From Chitinophagales bacterium (GTDB lineage Bacteria > Bacteroidota > Bacteroidia > Chitinophagales > Saprospiraceae): a stretch of 64,000 nucleotides of DNA. Below the pieces are notes generated by a model. It had not been told where the DNA came from. It made no database searches and saw only the letters and a program-made list of their open reading frames with translations. The stretch covers positions 1 to 64,000 of the forward strand of contig JAAFJY010000003.1 of the NCBI GenBank assembly GCA_013299105.1, read 5' to 3'. The position numbers and the translations under genes are program-made. Positions 54,701-62,660 of this stretch are shown one piece after another. The stretch's first letter is position 1; each line of letters starts with the position of its first letter.

Positions 54701-54828
54701 GCATGGCCGACCGCTATCGTGCCGAGTACCCGCAAAGTTCGTACCAGGAAGCAACGACCTTTTTTAAGATCACAGGCAAGGCAGCCAAGCCGTTTAAGAA
54801 GGTGTTCAAGAAAGGGTGGAGTAAATAG
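51712..54828 (+). CDS. Large secreted alpha-helical protein of unknown function
   Basis: A 1038-residue exported protein (signal MKQPAIFATVCTTLILCLALSSLQGQ) made almost wholly of charged amphipathic helices, with TPR-like stretches near the end (QGDALLAQRKYSQAYAAYQQVYELC). Not recognised. A recurring module places two cysteines on neighbouring helices: Cys90/98, Cys129/137, Cys177/189, Cys384/395, and LCLASSYC near the C-terminus, suggesting disulfide-stapled helical hairpins in the periplasm or outside. No membrane segment, enzymatic motif, anchor or sorting domain is seen. It is monocistronic. It could be a scaffold or adaptor; a T9SS link is only a guess. Confidence 0.8.
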   Translation: MKQPAIFATVCTTLILCLALSSLQGQIPPDTLLKRDPLKTKPKRIDVIPTEEEKTPVPVNDAQLKFDDLMRRATGNDEAPKLLREARDLCATAKLEGCDEKLRQAASREMRRLLDLNQQSKLVPARELCDMFPSDNCGERIREADVRLRFEGLMDEASRAGTFAQKRSKLLEAKAFCEKNNLAVLGWNCTGKAEEQLQKLLNERYTELANSIASKRTFAEKWRTIEEMEDLIADNQSYLSVKSRDWEDRKFKVLDAELDYLRGRFRSTNDFRSKEGLYQDAQNLVRNYQLSEKALYDFDSGMREASRTEIRQLLYPSRRPDFRQRLEQLEDALAIDQKYLNRESNRNIMDVIYRDREDAIAQAARQPTLRDREAHLRNYAGEFCRLLDQNDQQSCFRELEGVTARFYQDELGAMQVLARNAAQAGRDWGEINARYNQAISFVSGSRQYFNQNILSGLQGERQQSLRQYSDNVQRSFADRLRSNNLDAAEVAYQDLREMQRVSGFQFVNTNGLLLDLHSEYLRKIGSLRNQQRFAEGFRLLGKAEAFEEQMTRGTAPRYTARDERRALSQDHFNYLQNEATRGMNNPAQAQQTIRRFASLDSAGRVYKGLVSDAQLAQANALKRSFGARALNYIDQKLLEKDVDAAITYHQDLGGFINASLSDSLNRAYLAKGGTVFEQKILTQIVQLENQIASGYLDEAGRNLAAYRKDNPALARRLKVEGRNEERFADTEFLLNLTKGQTFAAQGNLQGALDILNPLVQKGQTSKTRQKDEATRLRDQCFADLVGQKLNDIERGYDQQKRFEGLKNLQSFLNNYRLPLPKNLQDRFGTLAKESCFSEREKYEEGRKQGDALLAQRKYSQAYAAYQQVYELCLASSYCDLDATSVNNWLRKYEPAKDYEEDLAEWRQLEGSAAHAAFEKQYRKLEKNFDQYNIKQFGFELKPLEQYLQDPGKFAFAAYYIEQNCLFSDQLPLISNILAANYGSKGLQAEGFKKMVYSMADRYRAEYPQSSYQEATTFFKITGKAAKPFKKVFKKGWSK

Positions 54829-54920
54829 GGTGTGCGTGTGCTGTTTGAGTGTGGGCGTGCGGGCTTCGAGTTTAGACTCTCGTCTTTGCTGAATAGAAAC
54901 GGGATACTCTCACTCGAATA
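54829..54920 (+). repeat. Degenerate R2 fragment
   Basis: ggtgtgcgtgtgctgtttga and gtgggcgtgcgggcttcgag resemble the TG-rich R2 arm and its gggcttcga element; actctcactcgaataaaac is a remnant of the CA-rich arm. It starts at the stop of the 1038-residue protein gene. Confidence 0.5.
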
Positions 54921-54926
54921 AAACGC

Positions 54927-55382
54927 TCAAAACTTCTCCAGCACCCCCTGCAACTCCTGCTCCGACACAAACTCATTCCAGCGTTGCACCACTTGCCAGC
55001 TGCGGTCAAAGATCACCGTAGCTGGCAGCCCTTTTGCTGCTCCCAGCAGCAAAGCCAACTCATGTTTGCCTGTACCCGGGCCTGTGGCTTGGAAGCGGTA
55101 AGTCCGTTTAAAAAACGCCAAATCCTTTTTCTCTTCCGCATCCAGTTTCAGGCAGTAAAAATCGCGGTTCAACTTCTCAATCAGGGCCTTTTGGCTGAAA
55201 GTCTGGGCCATCTGCATTTTGCAATAAGCGCACCAATCGGCTTGCACAAAGAGGAGCAAGGGGCGGCGCTCCCGGCGCAGGCTGTCCTCCAGGTCCTCGA
55301 AATGGGTCCAGTTTAAGCTTTGTGCGCTCAAACTCAAGCTGCCAAAAAGCCCCAGCATGCCGATCAAAACCGCCTTTTTCAT
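54927..55382 (-). CDS. Secreted thioredoxin-fold protein
   Basis: A 151-residue exported thioredoxin-like protein. Signal peptide LIGMLGLFGSLSLSAQ; redox motif QADWCAYCKMQ (Cys51, Cys54); a cis-Pro-type GLPATVIFD near residue 118. It probably reduces or isomerises disulfides in the periplasm. Its ATG overlaps the stop of the TonB receptor gene (ATGA), so the two are coupled; the receptor's plug carries a CNVC motif, a plausible redox or metal partner. Confidence 0.9.
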   Translation of the reverse strand: MKKAVLIGMLGLFGSLSLSAQSLNWTHFEDLEDSLRRERRPLLLFVQADWCAYCKMQMAQTFSQKALIEKLNRDFYCLKLDAEEKKDLAFFKRTYRFQATGPGTGKHELALLLGAAKGLPATVIFDRSWQVVQRWNEFVSEQELQGVLEKF

Positions 55383-57685
55383 CCTTTCAGCAAGTACCTG
55401 ATGCCAAAAAAGCCCCGCATGCCTTGGTTGGGGGCGTACATGTAGGTGGGATCGAAAGTCAGGGCGTAAGGGTTGTCGGGAGTAGGGATGACCTGGCCAT
55501 TGGCACCAAATTGTACCTGCTTGTCGAAGGGGTCGTTGGCACGTGCAATCAGGAAAGTACCGTCTTTTCCTGGTACCCAGTTCAAAAGATTTTTTACTCC
55601 GCCATAGATTTCCAATCCGTTTTTAAATGATTTGAGCACTTGAATATTCTGGATGCTCCACCAGGGCGAAAATTCGGGGCGGGGGTCCAGTTCGCCAAGA
55701 AGGGGCAGGCGCATAGGGCCGTAGAGGTTGCCAGTGTAGTCGATGGTCAGGTTCAACTTGGGCACCGTATAGCTCACGCTCCAAACCCCGCTGAAGCGTT
55801 CGGTCAGGATTTGTTGGGCGCTGATGCCTTGTTCCACATTGCTCACGTCCATCAAAGTACCTCCGGCGTTGAGCTTGAAGCCGCTTTTGAAACTCAGGTC
55901 TACATTGAGCGAAATACCCTTGGAAATGGCATGCCCATCCAGGTTGTCGTACACGATCAGGTTTGGGTCGGTGTCGTAATCGGCGAAAATTTTGTTGTTG
56001 AAATAGGTGTAAAATGCTGTGGCGTCCAGGCCGATTACTGCGTTGGTTTTGGTGAAAAATTTCTTGACAAAATTCACATTGGCGTTCCAGGAAGTTTCGG
56101 GTTTGAGGTCCGAAAGGAACTTTACCTGTCGTGCGCCAGTCAAGGCCGCGTGGTCTTCGGTGAACACGTTGGCGATGCGGTAGCCGTTGCCCATGCCTAC
56201 GCGCAGGGTGTTGAGGCGATTGGCCGAGGCCCATTTGTAGTTGAAACGTGGGGTGAAAATGCTGCCGTGGATGCTGTTGTAATCATAGCGCATGCCCAAA
56301 AGCAGCTTGTGATTGGGGTGCAAGTTGATTTCGTCCTGGACGAACAAGCCCGGCAACAAAGTCTTGCTAGGGCGGTTGACTTGCGGCTCCAAGGTATCAA
56401 AACTGGCGGTGGCGGGGGTATTGTCGTCGTAAAAAGTGTAGCGCAAGGCTGTACCGATCAGCAAGTCGTGGCGCAGGCCCAGTTGTTTATTCCAGGTCAT
56501 TTGCCCAAAGCCAATGTATTGTTTACCGAGGTAAGGCGTGTTGCCGTACACCGAATTTTGATCGTGGCCATTGGCACTCACTTGCAGCAAAACCTTGTCC
56601 TTGACGGGCAGTTGATAAGCGCTCATGAATTCCCAACGCTCAGTGAAAATGCTTTCGCCATAAATCTCGTCACCACCTCGATACTCAGGTGCCCAGCGCA
56701 TGTCACCCCCCCAACGGTCTTCGTAAATGTAGCGGCCAGCGAGGGAAAAAACGCGGTTGTCGTTGCGCTTGAAATTCCACTTGTTGAAGAGCGACAAGCG
56801 GCTTTGCAGGGTGATGTCGGTGAAATTGTCGTCGTTGTTGTCGATGCGTTGGTTGAAATTGAAGTAGTTGATGCCCACCAGAGACTGGGCCTTTTCGCCC
56901 AGGTCGAATTTAAAGCCCAGGTCGCTGTTCACTTCGCCCCAAGAGGTCGCAAACACATCGGCAGATAGCAGGGGCGCATTGCTGGGGCTTTTGGTGATCA
57001 CATTGATCAGGCCGCCCACTGCTTCGCTACCATATAATGTAGATGCAGGCCCTTTGACTACCTCCACCCGGTCGATCAGGGCCGAGGGGATGCCATTCAG
57101 GCCGTACACCGTAGAAAGGCCACTCACAATCGGCATGCCATCAATAAGGACCATGGTATAGGGCCCTTCCAAGCCGTTGATGTGGATATCGCCCGTGTTG
57201 CATACGTTGCAGTTGAGCTGAGGGCGTACGCCATTCACGTTTTGCAAAGCGTCGAAAATACTAGGTACAGGGTTGCGGTAAAAAAACTTGGCCGAGTAGG
57301 TTTCGATCGGCACTGGACTTTCTTGCTTGGATACTTCCTTCATGGTGCCGGAAATGACAACTTCGCCCAAGGTACTTGATGATTCAGGTAGGTTGAAATT
57401 GAGCTCTTGGGTACTTTGGCGGGTATTTAAGGTAATGACTATGCTTTGTTTGTCATAGCCAATGAAAGACGCCAAGACTTCATAAGTGCCAAAGGGTAGG
57501 TTGTTGATTTCAAAATACCCTTGTTCGTTGCTCGATGAGCCGAGGGCTGTATTCTTAATGCCGATGTTGACAAATTCTAAGGGGGTTTGTCCGGATTTCA
57601 CAAATCCTTTCAAGGTGCCAGTTTGCACTTGGGCTCCAGCACTAAGGGCCAATAGGAAGAAAATGCAAGTGAAAAATCTATTCAT
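55379..57685 (-). CDS. TonB-dependent receptor with CxxC plug
   Basis: A 768-residue outer-membrane importer. After the signal peptide (FFLLALSAGAQ) comes a carboxypeptidase-regulatory-like domain (about 22-100: GTLKGFVKSGQTPLEFVNIGIKNT), then the plug (about 105-230: EVVISGTMKEV, LIDGMPIVSGLSTVYG, RVEVVKGPASTLYGSEAVGGLINVIT, key part GPASTLYGSEAVGG) and a 22-stranded barrel ending in FFGIRYLLKG. The plug holds NCNVCNTGDI, with Cys159 and Cys162, unusual in TonB receptors and suggestive of metal or redox chemistry. It heads an operon with a thioredoxin and lies behind a DtxR-like box, so iron or another metal complex is the likely cargo. Confidence 0.92.
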   Translation of the reverse strand: MNRFFTCIFFLLALSAGAQVQTGTLKGFVKSGQTPLEFVNIGIKNTALGSSSNEQGYFEINNLPFGTYEVLASFIGYDKQSIVITLNTRQSTQELNFNLPESSSTLGEVVISGTMKEVSKQESPVPIETYSAKFFYRNPVPSIFDALQNVNGVRPQLNCNVCNTGDIHINGLEGPYTMVLIDGMPIVSGLSTVYGLNGIPSALIDRVEVVKGPASTLYGSEAVGGLINVITKSPSNAPLLSADVFATSWGEVNSDLGFKFDLGEKAQSLVGINYFNFNQRIDNNDDNFTDITLQSRLSLFNKWNFKRNDNRVFSLAGRYIYEDRWGGDMRWAPEYRGGDEIYGESIFTERWEFMSAYQLPVKDKVLLQVSANGHDQNSVYGNTPYLGKQYIGFGQMTWNKQLGLRHDLLIGTALRYTFYDDNTPATASFDTLEPQVNRPSKTLLPGLFVQDEINLHPNHKLLLGMRYDYNSIHGSIFTPRFNYKWASANRLNTLRVGMGNGYRIANVFTEDHAALTGARQVKFLSDLKPETSWNANVNFVKKFFTKTNAVIGLDATAFYTYFNNKIFADYDTDPNLIVYDNLDGHAISKGISLNVDLSFKSGFKLNAGGTLMDVSNVEQGISAQQILTERFSGVWSVSYTVPKLNLTIDYTGNLYGPMRLPLLGELDPRPEFSPWWSIQNIQVLKSFKNGLEIYGGVKNLLNWVPGKDGTFLIARANDPFDKQVQFGANGQVIPTPDNPYALTFDPTYMYAPNQGMRGFFGIRYLLKG

Positions 57686-57787
57686 GAGGGTGATGTTAGA
57701 AGTAGAAGCGTTTTTGAATAGTAAGGATACCGCAACTACAGATTAAACAGCATCGGGAGCTAAAGTGTTTAGGTGTTACTAAAAAAG

Positions 57788-57805
57788 TTTTTAGACTAAC
57801 CTAAA
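57788..57805. promoter_or_regulatory. DtxR/MntR-like metal-responsive operator
   Basis: TTTTTAGACTAACCTAAA contains TTAG-ACTAAC-CTAA (57791-57804), an imperfect dyad whose right half (ctaacctaa) equals that of the DtxR/IdeR-family consensus. It is about 105 bases upstream of the TonB receptor start. Confidence 0.5.
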
Positions 57806-57953
57806 TTATTTTATGCAACCATGTTGCAGATTTAAATGTAAAAATACAAAAAATAAGTCCATAAAACGGAATAGGGGTATGAAATCAGAAACGAAATAAC
57901 GTGTAGATGTTGGAATGGCTTAATTTGGGTCTCAGTTTACTAATGCACTTTGG

Positions 57954-58000
57954 GCCTGCTTCCTGGACAGCTCTGTCCGGAGCGGGCTTTTTGTTTTTTT
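57954..58000 (+). terminator. Strong orphan terminator
   Basis: GCCTGCTTC (57954-57962) pairs with GGAGCGGGC (57979-57987), with an inner GGACAG / CTGTCC stem, followed by TTTTTGTTTTTTT. It points along the plus strand, but no plus-strand gene lies upstream; the nearest gene is the TonB receptor on the other strand. It suggests a small unannotated transcript between about 57720 and 57954. Confidence 0.8.
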
Positions 58001-58036
58001 ATAAACGGGAGTTCTGGTTTGTTTGGCATGTTTTTT

Positions 58037-58523
58037 TGATATACGAAATACAACACACGACTTACGACATATGATTTAGGGGCTCGCTGGGGAAATTTGT
58101 CATGTTTTAGGTTTTCGTTTGCACGGTTTGAGGTTTTTGAAATTTAAAATTGATAAGTTATTGCCAGTTCTCTGGAATAAATCCCTGAATAACAACTTCT
58201 TTTACTCAGCATTCACGTTTTTAGGGATAGCAAAAGATTAAGTAAAAATTGACAGCGTTATTTTGATCAATGCGATGTCAACGTCAAGTTGGAAATCCGC
58301 AAGAATGGGTGTGTCGTGTGTAAGTGTGAGTTCGAGTGTGGGGCTTCGATTAGAATCTATCGACTCACTTAATTGGAAATGGGGTTTATGCACACTCACA
58401 CCCAAACAAACACACCCAAACCCAATTTTATCCGCGTGCTAAAAATGGCCTCGCACAGCGAGGGTATAATCTATAAAGTACGCAGTTGCGAATTGGAAAG
58501 GTTTATTCGTGGCTTGCCCCTTA
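58037..58523 (+). repeat. R4 copy followed by R1 head + R2 copy
   Basis: R4 lies at about 58037-58105 (atacgaaatacaacacacga; tail ggggctcgctgggga). From about 58265 the R1 head leads into R2 with TG-rich arm (about 58307-58340), ggggcttcgatt, CA-rich arm (about 58388-58425), hairpin CCTCGC-aca-GCGAGG (58448-58462) and the tail ggtttattcgtggcttg, which ends a few bases before the stop of the GH106-like gene. No gene is seen in 57686-58523 apart from the signals listed. Confidence 0.8.
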
Positions 58524-61346
58524 TCAATAAAGCAACATCACCGGTCCTAACAATCCCGCAGTTTGAAGCCGATAAGGTTCATCACCGCCTTTCCAGATTT
58601 CTTTGGTCATGTACTTTTTATTGGTACGACAAAAGCGGTCTTTTGGCTCCAGTTCCATGTCTCCCGTCAAGCGATTGATCCACATATTGACCACTTCTAT
58701 TTTCAATTCATTGTCTCCGGTTTTGACCAGCGAAGAAATATCAATAGAAAATGGTTTTTTCCAAAGGACCCCAGCTGATTTTCCGTTGATAAAAACCTCT
58801 GCTACATCCTTCATCTCACCCAAATCCAAATAGACAGGTTTGCTGCTTGCCTTTTTTTCTAATCTAAATGAATGGGTATAAGTCGCTGTCCCTGAAAAAT
58901 ATTTTATTCCCTTGTCACTTGATTCGGTCCAAGATGCAAGTTTATTGAAAGTTGCGGTGGCAGGAGCCCCCCAATTGGGTGGAAAACGCAGCGTCCAAGG
59001 TCCCGTTATTTCGTGTGCGGTTGCAGCACCTTTTCCCTTCCCAAATGCAGGAATATCTTTCCGTTTCACTTTGTTAAACACCACAAAGACGGAGCCATGA
59101 GGGGGCAGTTCAATATCAATAGAGATCGCCCCATTTTCAACAGAATAATCATCCACTTTTTCAATATTGCCTGTTGAAGCGTCCCAAAATTCGGGGAATT
59201 TGTCTTTGACCCTAAATTTGCAGAGGCTTTTAACGGATTCACCTGCTTCGTTCCTTAAAAAATAGACTTCTCCCAGCTCGGTTGTGCGGTGAATATAGTC
59301 AATTTCCTTAGCACCGCTGAAACTGAAATCCTTTGGTATTCCATTTTGCCTTAGAACTTCCTCGGCGCTTAGACCTGATAATACCTTGCCTTTCCCGTAG
59401 CTATTTTCCATGACCTTTTTACCATCAATAGCACCCCATAATCGGTCGGCTATTGCCCTCAGTTCAGCCTGTTTTTGCTCATGGTTCAGTAATTCGGGGA
59501 CGCTTGAAGGCTTTTTGCCCAGCATAATGGCCCCTTCTTTCACCAATTGTTCCAATTTTTGGAGGACTTCCAGGGGCATGTCCGTTTGGTCTGGTAAGAG
59601 CATCATCGAATAACTCATCCCATCGGGCAGCACTAATCTTCCATTTTTTACCGACAAGCGATTCAAGATGACATCGGTATTGATGACATCATAATCGTAG
59701 CCCTTCCCTAAGCCTGGAAGCATGGGTTTGGTGGGCACATCATGAAAAAGGGGAAAGAAATTCGGTGCTTGATCACCGTAATAATAACACACATCGGCAG
59801 CAAACAAGCCTTGCCGAAGCATAAAATTACAACGGGCGAGGTAATCCATGAACGGTTTTGATTTTTCCCACCAAGTAGTGCCAGGATTGATATCAGACCC
59901 CGCGTGGTAGGTTCTGCCAGGCATTCCATCTTCGGGGTTTGTACTGGCGAAGGTATGGAATGTCACTTCGTTGAGTCCTTCACAATAAGCCCTGTCCACA
60001 TATTTTTTCATTTGGAAAGGCGAGTCCTTCCATCGCCTCCAAGTGGTGAATGATTCCGCATCTACTTTTTGTTTGCCATAGATGTGCGCTGCGCTCGAAA
60101 CTTCCTTGATGAGAAACATATTCCGATGCTGAATCCAAAATTCTCCGCGTGGCGTGGTGACCTTACCCAGGGCTTTCAAGGCATCCACCGGACAAGTTTC
60201 CCAGATTGGGGGACCGGGGCCGCCAGATTCCGATACTAGTTCGGCATTGTATAATTTGAGAAATTCCGTTCCGGTCGTATAATGGCTGTAAATCAACTGG
60301 TCGCTGATTGTTTTCTTAAAATCATATTGAAACTGTTCTGTCTCATCCTTGATTTTCCAGCCCGCAAAAATAGGCAGGTATTTTTCAGGGGCATAGCCGC
60401 ATTTTTCTTTGAAAATAGTGGACAATGCGTCTGTCCACGGTGTTCCTTCTGCCATTTCCATGCTGTCAAACTCAAAATAGGCAAGCCCTGCGTCTGCGGC
60501 GTTGGCAGGGGTGACCCCCAGCCGATCCATGAAATATTGCAAGTGTCTTTTGGTCGCATGTGGGTCAAGGAAATCAATGAATAAACCATCAGAATTGGGA
60601 GAGGGTACAATCAACCTTTGTCCATTATTGGAACAAACGAAGCGCATCACCACCCATTTGCCCGGAGGGATATTCCAGTCTAATTGACCATCTTTAAAAT
60701 CCGAAGTCAGATTGACAACCTGCTCAGCCGTATTCAAGGTTTTTGATGCGGTGAATGGCACAGCCAGAATGGCGATGTCCTTGTAAAATTCGGGTGTTAC
60801 CTTGTCCTTCATGGGGCAGTCCTTCGGAAAAACAGGAAAAGGGAGTTCAAGGCTTATTTTTCTGGGACCTTCTACCACTACTTCAGATGAAAATAAGGAT
60901 TTGGATGCCCAATCGGGGGTGACCCACGGGCCGCCGGCATTCCAGCCGCTTGAACCCACAATGCCGATTTTCATTTTCAAGCGTTTGCCTTCGGCTATGG
61001 CATGTTTTATCAGAGCCACCGATTCGTCACCCAAAAATTCACCTCCTGCCGGAATGAAGTTGTTCTCATTCTCATAGGCTGCTACATCCCATATTTCAGC
61101 GCGGTTGATGCCTTTTGCCTTCATCTGTTCGAGATCCCGCGTAATGGATGCTTTGCTCATGTTTCCGTTGAGCCAGCACCAAAAAGCACCAGGATAGGCA
61201 TCAGGTGGCGGGGTTTTGAATGTTACGTCAAGCCCGTTGCTCTTTTTAGTTGGCACCATAGGCTGTTTCATTCCTGACATCAATAGCGTTGCAGGAAGTA
61301 AAAAAACAACAAGGATACTGATGATTTTGATGAGCCTTAATTTCAT
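58524..61346 (-). CDS. GH106-like glycoside hydrolase (alpha-L-rhamnosidase type)
   Basis: A 940-residue exported hydrolase. Signal peptide from MKLRLIKIISILVVFLLPATLL (M at 61346; the frame is open 51 codons further). The barrel starts with PGAFWCWLNGNMSKASITRDLEQMKAKGINRAEIWD, typical of the GH106 group, and continues with GIVGSSGWNAGGPWVTP, FEFDSMEMAEGTPWTD and VDAESFTTWRRWKDSPF. The C-terminus is a galactose-binding-like sheet (YLDLGEMKDVAEVFINGKSAGVLWKKPF). Role: removing rhamnose from pectin-type chains, together with the GH78 enzyme. Its codon use looks less GC-biased than that of the hut and porU genes. Confidence 0.85.
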   Translation of the reverse strand: MKLRLIKIISILVVFLLPATLLMSGMKQPMVPTKKSNGLDVTFKTPPPDAYPGAFWCWLNGNMSKASITRDLEQMKAKGINRAEIWDVAAYENENNFIPAGGEFLGDESVALIKHAIAEGKRLKMKIGIVGSSGWNAGGPWVTPDWASKSLFSSEVVVEGPRKISLELPFPVFPKDCPMKDKVTPEFYKDIAILAVPFTASKTLNTAEQVVNLTSDFKDGQLDWNIPPGKWVVMRFVCSNNGQRLIVPSPNSDGLFIDFLDPHATKRHLQYFMDRLGVTPANAADAGLAYFEFDSMEMAEGTPWTDALSTIFKEKCGYAPEKYLPIFAGWKIKDETEQFQYDFKKTISDQLIYSHYTTGTEFLKLYNAELVSESGGPGPPIWETCPVDALKALGKVTTPRGEFWIQHRNMFLIKEVSSAAHIYGKQKVDAESFTTWRRWKDSPFQMKKYVDRAYCEGLNEVTFHTFASTNPEDGMPGRTYHAGSDINPGTTWWEKSKPFMDYLARCNFMLRQGLFAADVCYYYGDQAPNFFPLFHDVPTKPMLPGLGKGYDYDVINTDVILNRLSVKNGRLVLPDGMSYSMMLLPDQTDMPLEVLQKLEQLVKEGAIMLGKKPSSVPELLNHEQKQAELRAIADRLWGAIDGKKVMENSYGKGKVLSGLSAEEVLRQNGIPKDFSFSGAKEIDYIHRTTELGEVYFLRNEAGESVKSLCKFRVKDKFPEFWDASTGNIEKVDDYSVENGAISIDIELPPHGSVFVVFNKVKRKDIPAFGKGKGAATAHEITGPWTLRFPPNWGAPATATFNKLASWTESSDKGIKYFSGTATYTHSFRLEKKASSKPVYLDLGEMKDVAEVFINGKSAGVLWKKPFSIDISSLVKTGDNELKIEVVNMWINRLTGDMELEPKDRFCRTNKKYMTKEIWKGGDEPYRLQTAGLLGPVMLLY

Positions 61347-61529
61347 GTTGTCGATGACTTTATTAAACTTGTAATGTTGTTGGTGTTTTTGTGAAGCGTT
61401 ATTTCGCGTTGGGAATATACAACTTTTTAACCCACCTAACACAAGAAGCCCAGGATTTGTCAAAAAAGTACGTTTTTTTGAAATGTTTAAACGGGTCAAA
61501 AATGAAGCTTTCCAGTTTTACGGATATTG

Positions 61530-61712
61530 ATCGCAACAAATGTCAATGTCATGGTCAAAATCACGGTCAAAATCGTGTTGGCAATCCGTGAAAATCCGTT
61601 GAATCCGTTTCATCTGTGTTCCCATCCCGCGAAGCGGGGCAAAAAAGATTCGTGGCTGCATCGGAGTAACGCAGCTGCGAATTGAAAAGGTTTATTTGTG
61701 GCTTGTTGTTAC
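61530..61712 (+). repeat. R1 repeat, hairpin CCCGC/GCGGG
   Basis: Nearly identical to 31.60-31.77 kb: gttggcaatccgtgaaaatc, tcatctgtgttccc, hairpin CCCGC-gaa-GCGGG (61626-61638), gcagctgcgaatt, ggtttatttgtggcttg. It ends beside the stop codon of the cytochrome gene. Confidence 0.85.
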
Positions 61713-62534
61713 TTACTCTTTCGGCTTGATCTCGCTGATGCTTTGCAAATAGGTATAAATTTCTTCAAACTCTTCCCGTTTCAAATGCGCGATGGGTGGC
61801 ATTTTGGCGCTGTAGCGGTAGGCTTGTGGATTTTGTATAAACTGCCAGATGTCTTCTTTTTGCCAATAACTCGTAATGCTTTTAGGGTAATTGAATTCTG
61901 GCCCCATGATGCCGCCAATTTTATTGATGGAGTGGCACTTCATGCAGTGGAGTTGATAAAGAGAAAAGCCTTTTTCGGCTTTGGCGTCGTGCAAGGGGTA
62001 GGCTTCAGCAAACTCATCAAAAAAAGCAGCGATGCGGATGTCGGCCAAACCGTAAGGCCAGGTATAAGTCTCGTCTTCGGGAGCAATGCCTTGCCAAACG
62101 AGGTAATATGGCCGCATTTTTTCGGCCAGCGAATCGGGCCAATCCTTGCCCGCAGGCAAACTCTCGTCGCGTACTGCCACATAAGCCTCGCCTTTGAGTA
62201 CCTTGCTAAATCTCATACTGGGAGCGTAACCGTCAAAGCAAATAAAACTGATTTGCAGGTTGCTGGTGTCTTTGATTTTGGCCAACCAGGGTGCCAAAAT
62301 GGCTTTCAGTGGGTAAGCACGGTAGCTTTTGCCCGTGCTTTTGAAATAGTGATCAAAGCTGATTTTTACGCTGGTGTCGCGCAGGGTTTTGTCGGCTTCA
62401 ATGGCTTCTTCCAAGGAAAATTCCAGGGGATTGAAGTCTTTGTTGAGGGCAAGGCTGCTTTTTTCATCTTTTTTTTGCTGGCAAGCCAGGCCAATGATGA
62501 GTAGAACCAGTAAAGTAAAATGGGCTTTGATCAT
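61713..62534 (-). CDS. Lipoprotein with C-terminal cytochrome c domain
   Basis: A 273-residue lipid-anchored haem protein. Lipobox Cys18 (IGLAC). The C-terminal third is a class I cytochrome c: CMKCH (Cys197, Cys200, His201) with Met245 in AKMPP as likely sixth ligand. The middle (about 45-165: YPLKAILAPWLAK, FICFDGYAPSM, AYVAVRDESLPAG) resembles the substrate-binding fold of sulfite-oxidase-type molybdoproteins but without the cofactor cysteine, so it may be a partner-binding module. Probable electron carrier in the periplasm. The frame extends 34 codons upstream, but M at 62534 fits the signal. Monocistronic. Confidence 0.8.
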   Translation of the reverse strand: MIKAHFTLLVLLIIGLACQQKKDEKSSLALNKDFNPLEFSLEEAIEADKTLRDTSVKISFDHYFKSTGKSYRAYPLKAILAPWLAKIKDTSNLQISFICFDGYAPSMRFSKVLKGEAYVAVRDESLPAGKDWPDSLAEKMRPYYLVWQGIAPEDETYTWPYGLADIRIAAFFDEFAEAYPLHDAKAEKGFSLYQLHCMKCHSINKIGGIMGPEFNYPKSITSYWQKEDIWQFIQNPQAYRYSAKMPPIAHLKREEFEEIYTYLQSISEIKPKE

Positions 62535-62660
62535 GGTAGTGTGGTTTTGATTTTGGCTCAATTTGGGTTTCAAGTTGAAAAAACTGGGGATGACTAGCCC
62601 CGACTGAGGTCCTTGAAGTTTAGTTTCCAGAAGCAAGTTTTGGTTTATGATGCTTGTTTT

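Noticed and set aside
57686-57950. Cobalamin or other riboswitch in the TonB receptor leader
   Set aside because: No conserved riboswitch core could be recognised on the minus strand; only the metal-box-like dyad stands out.
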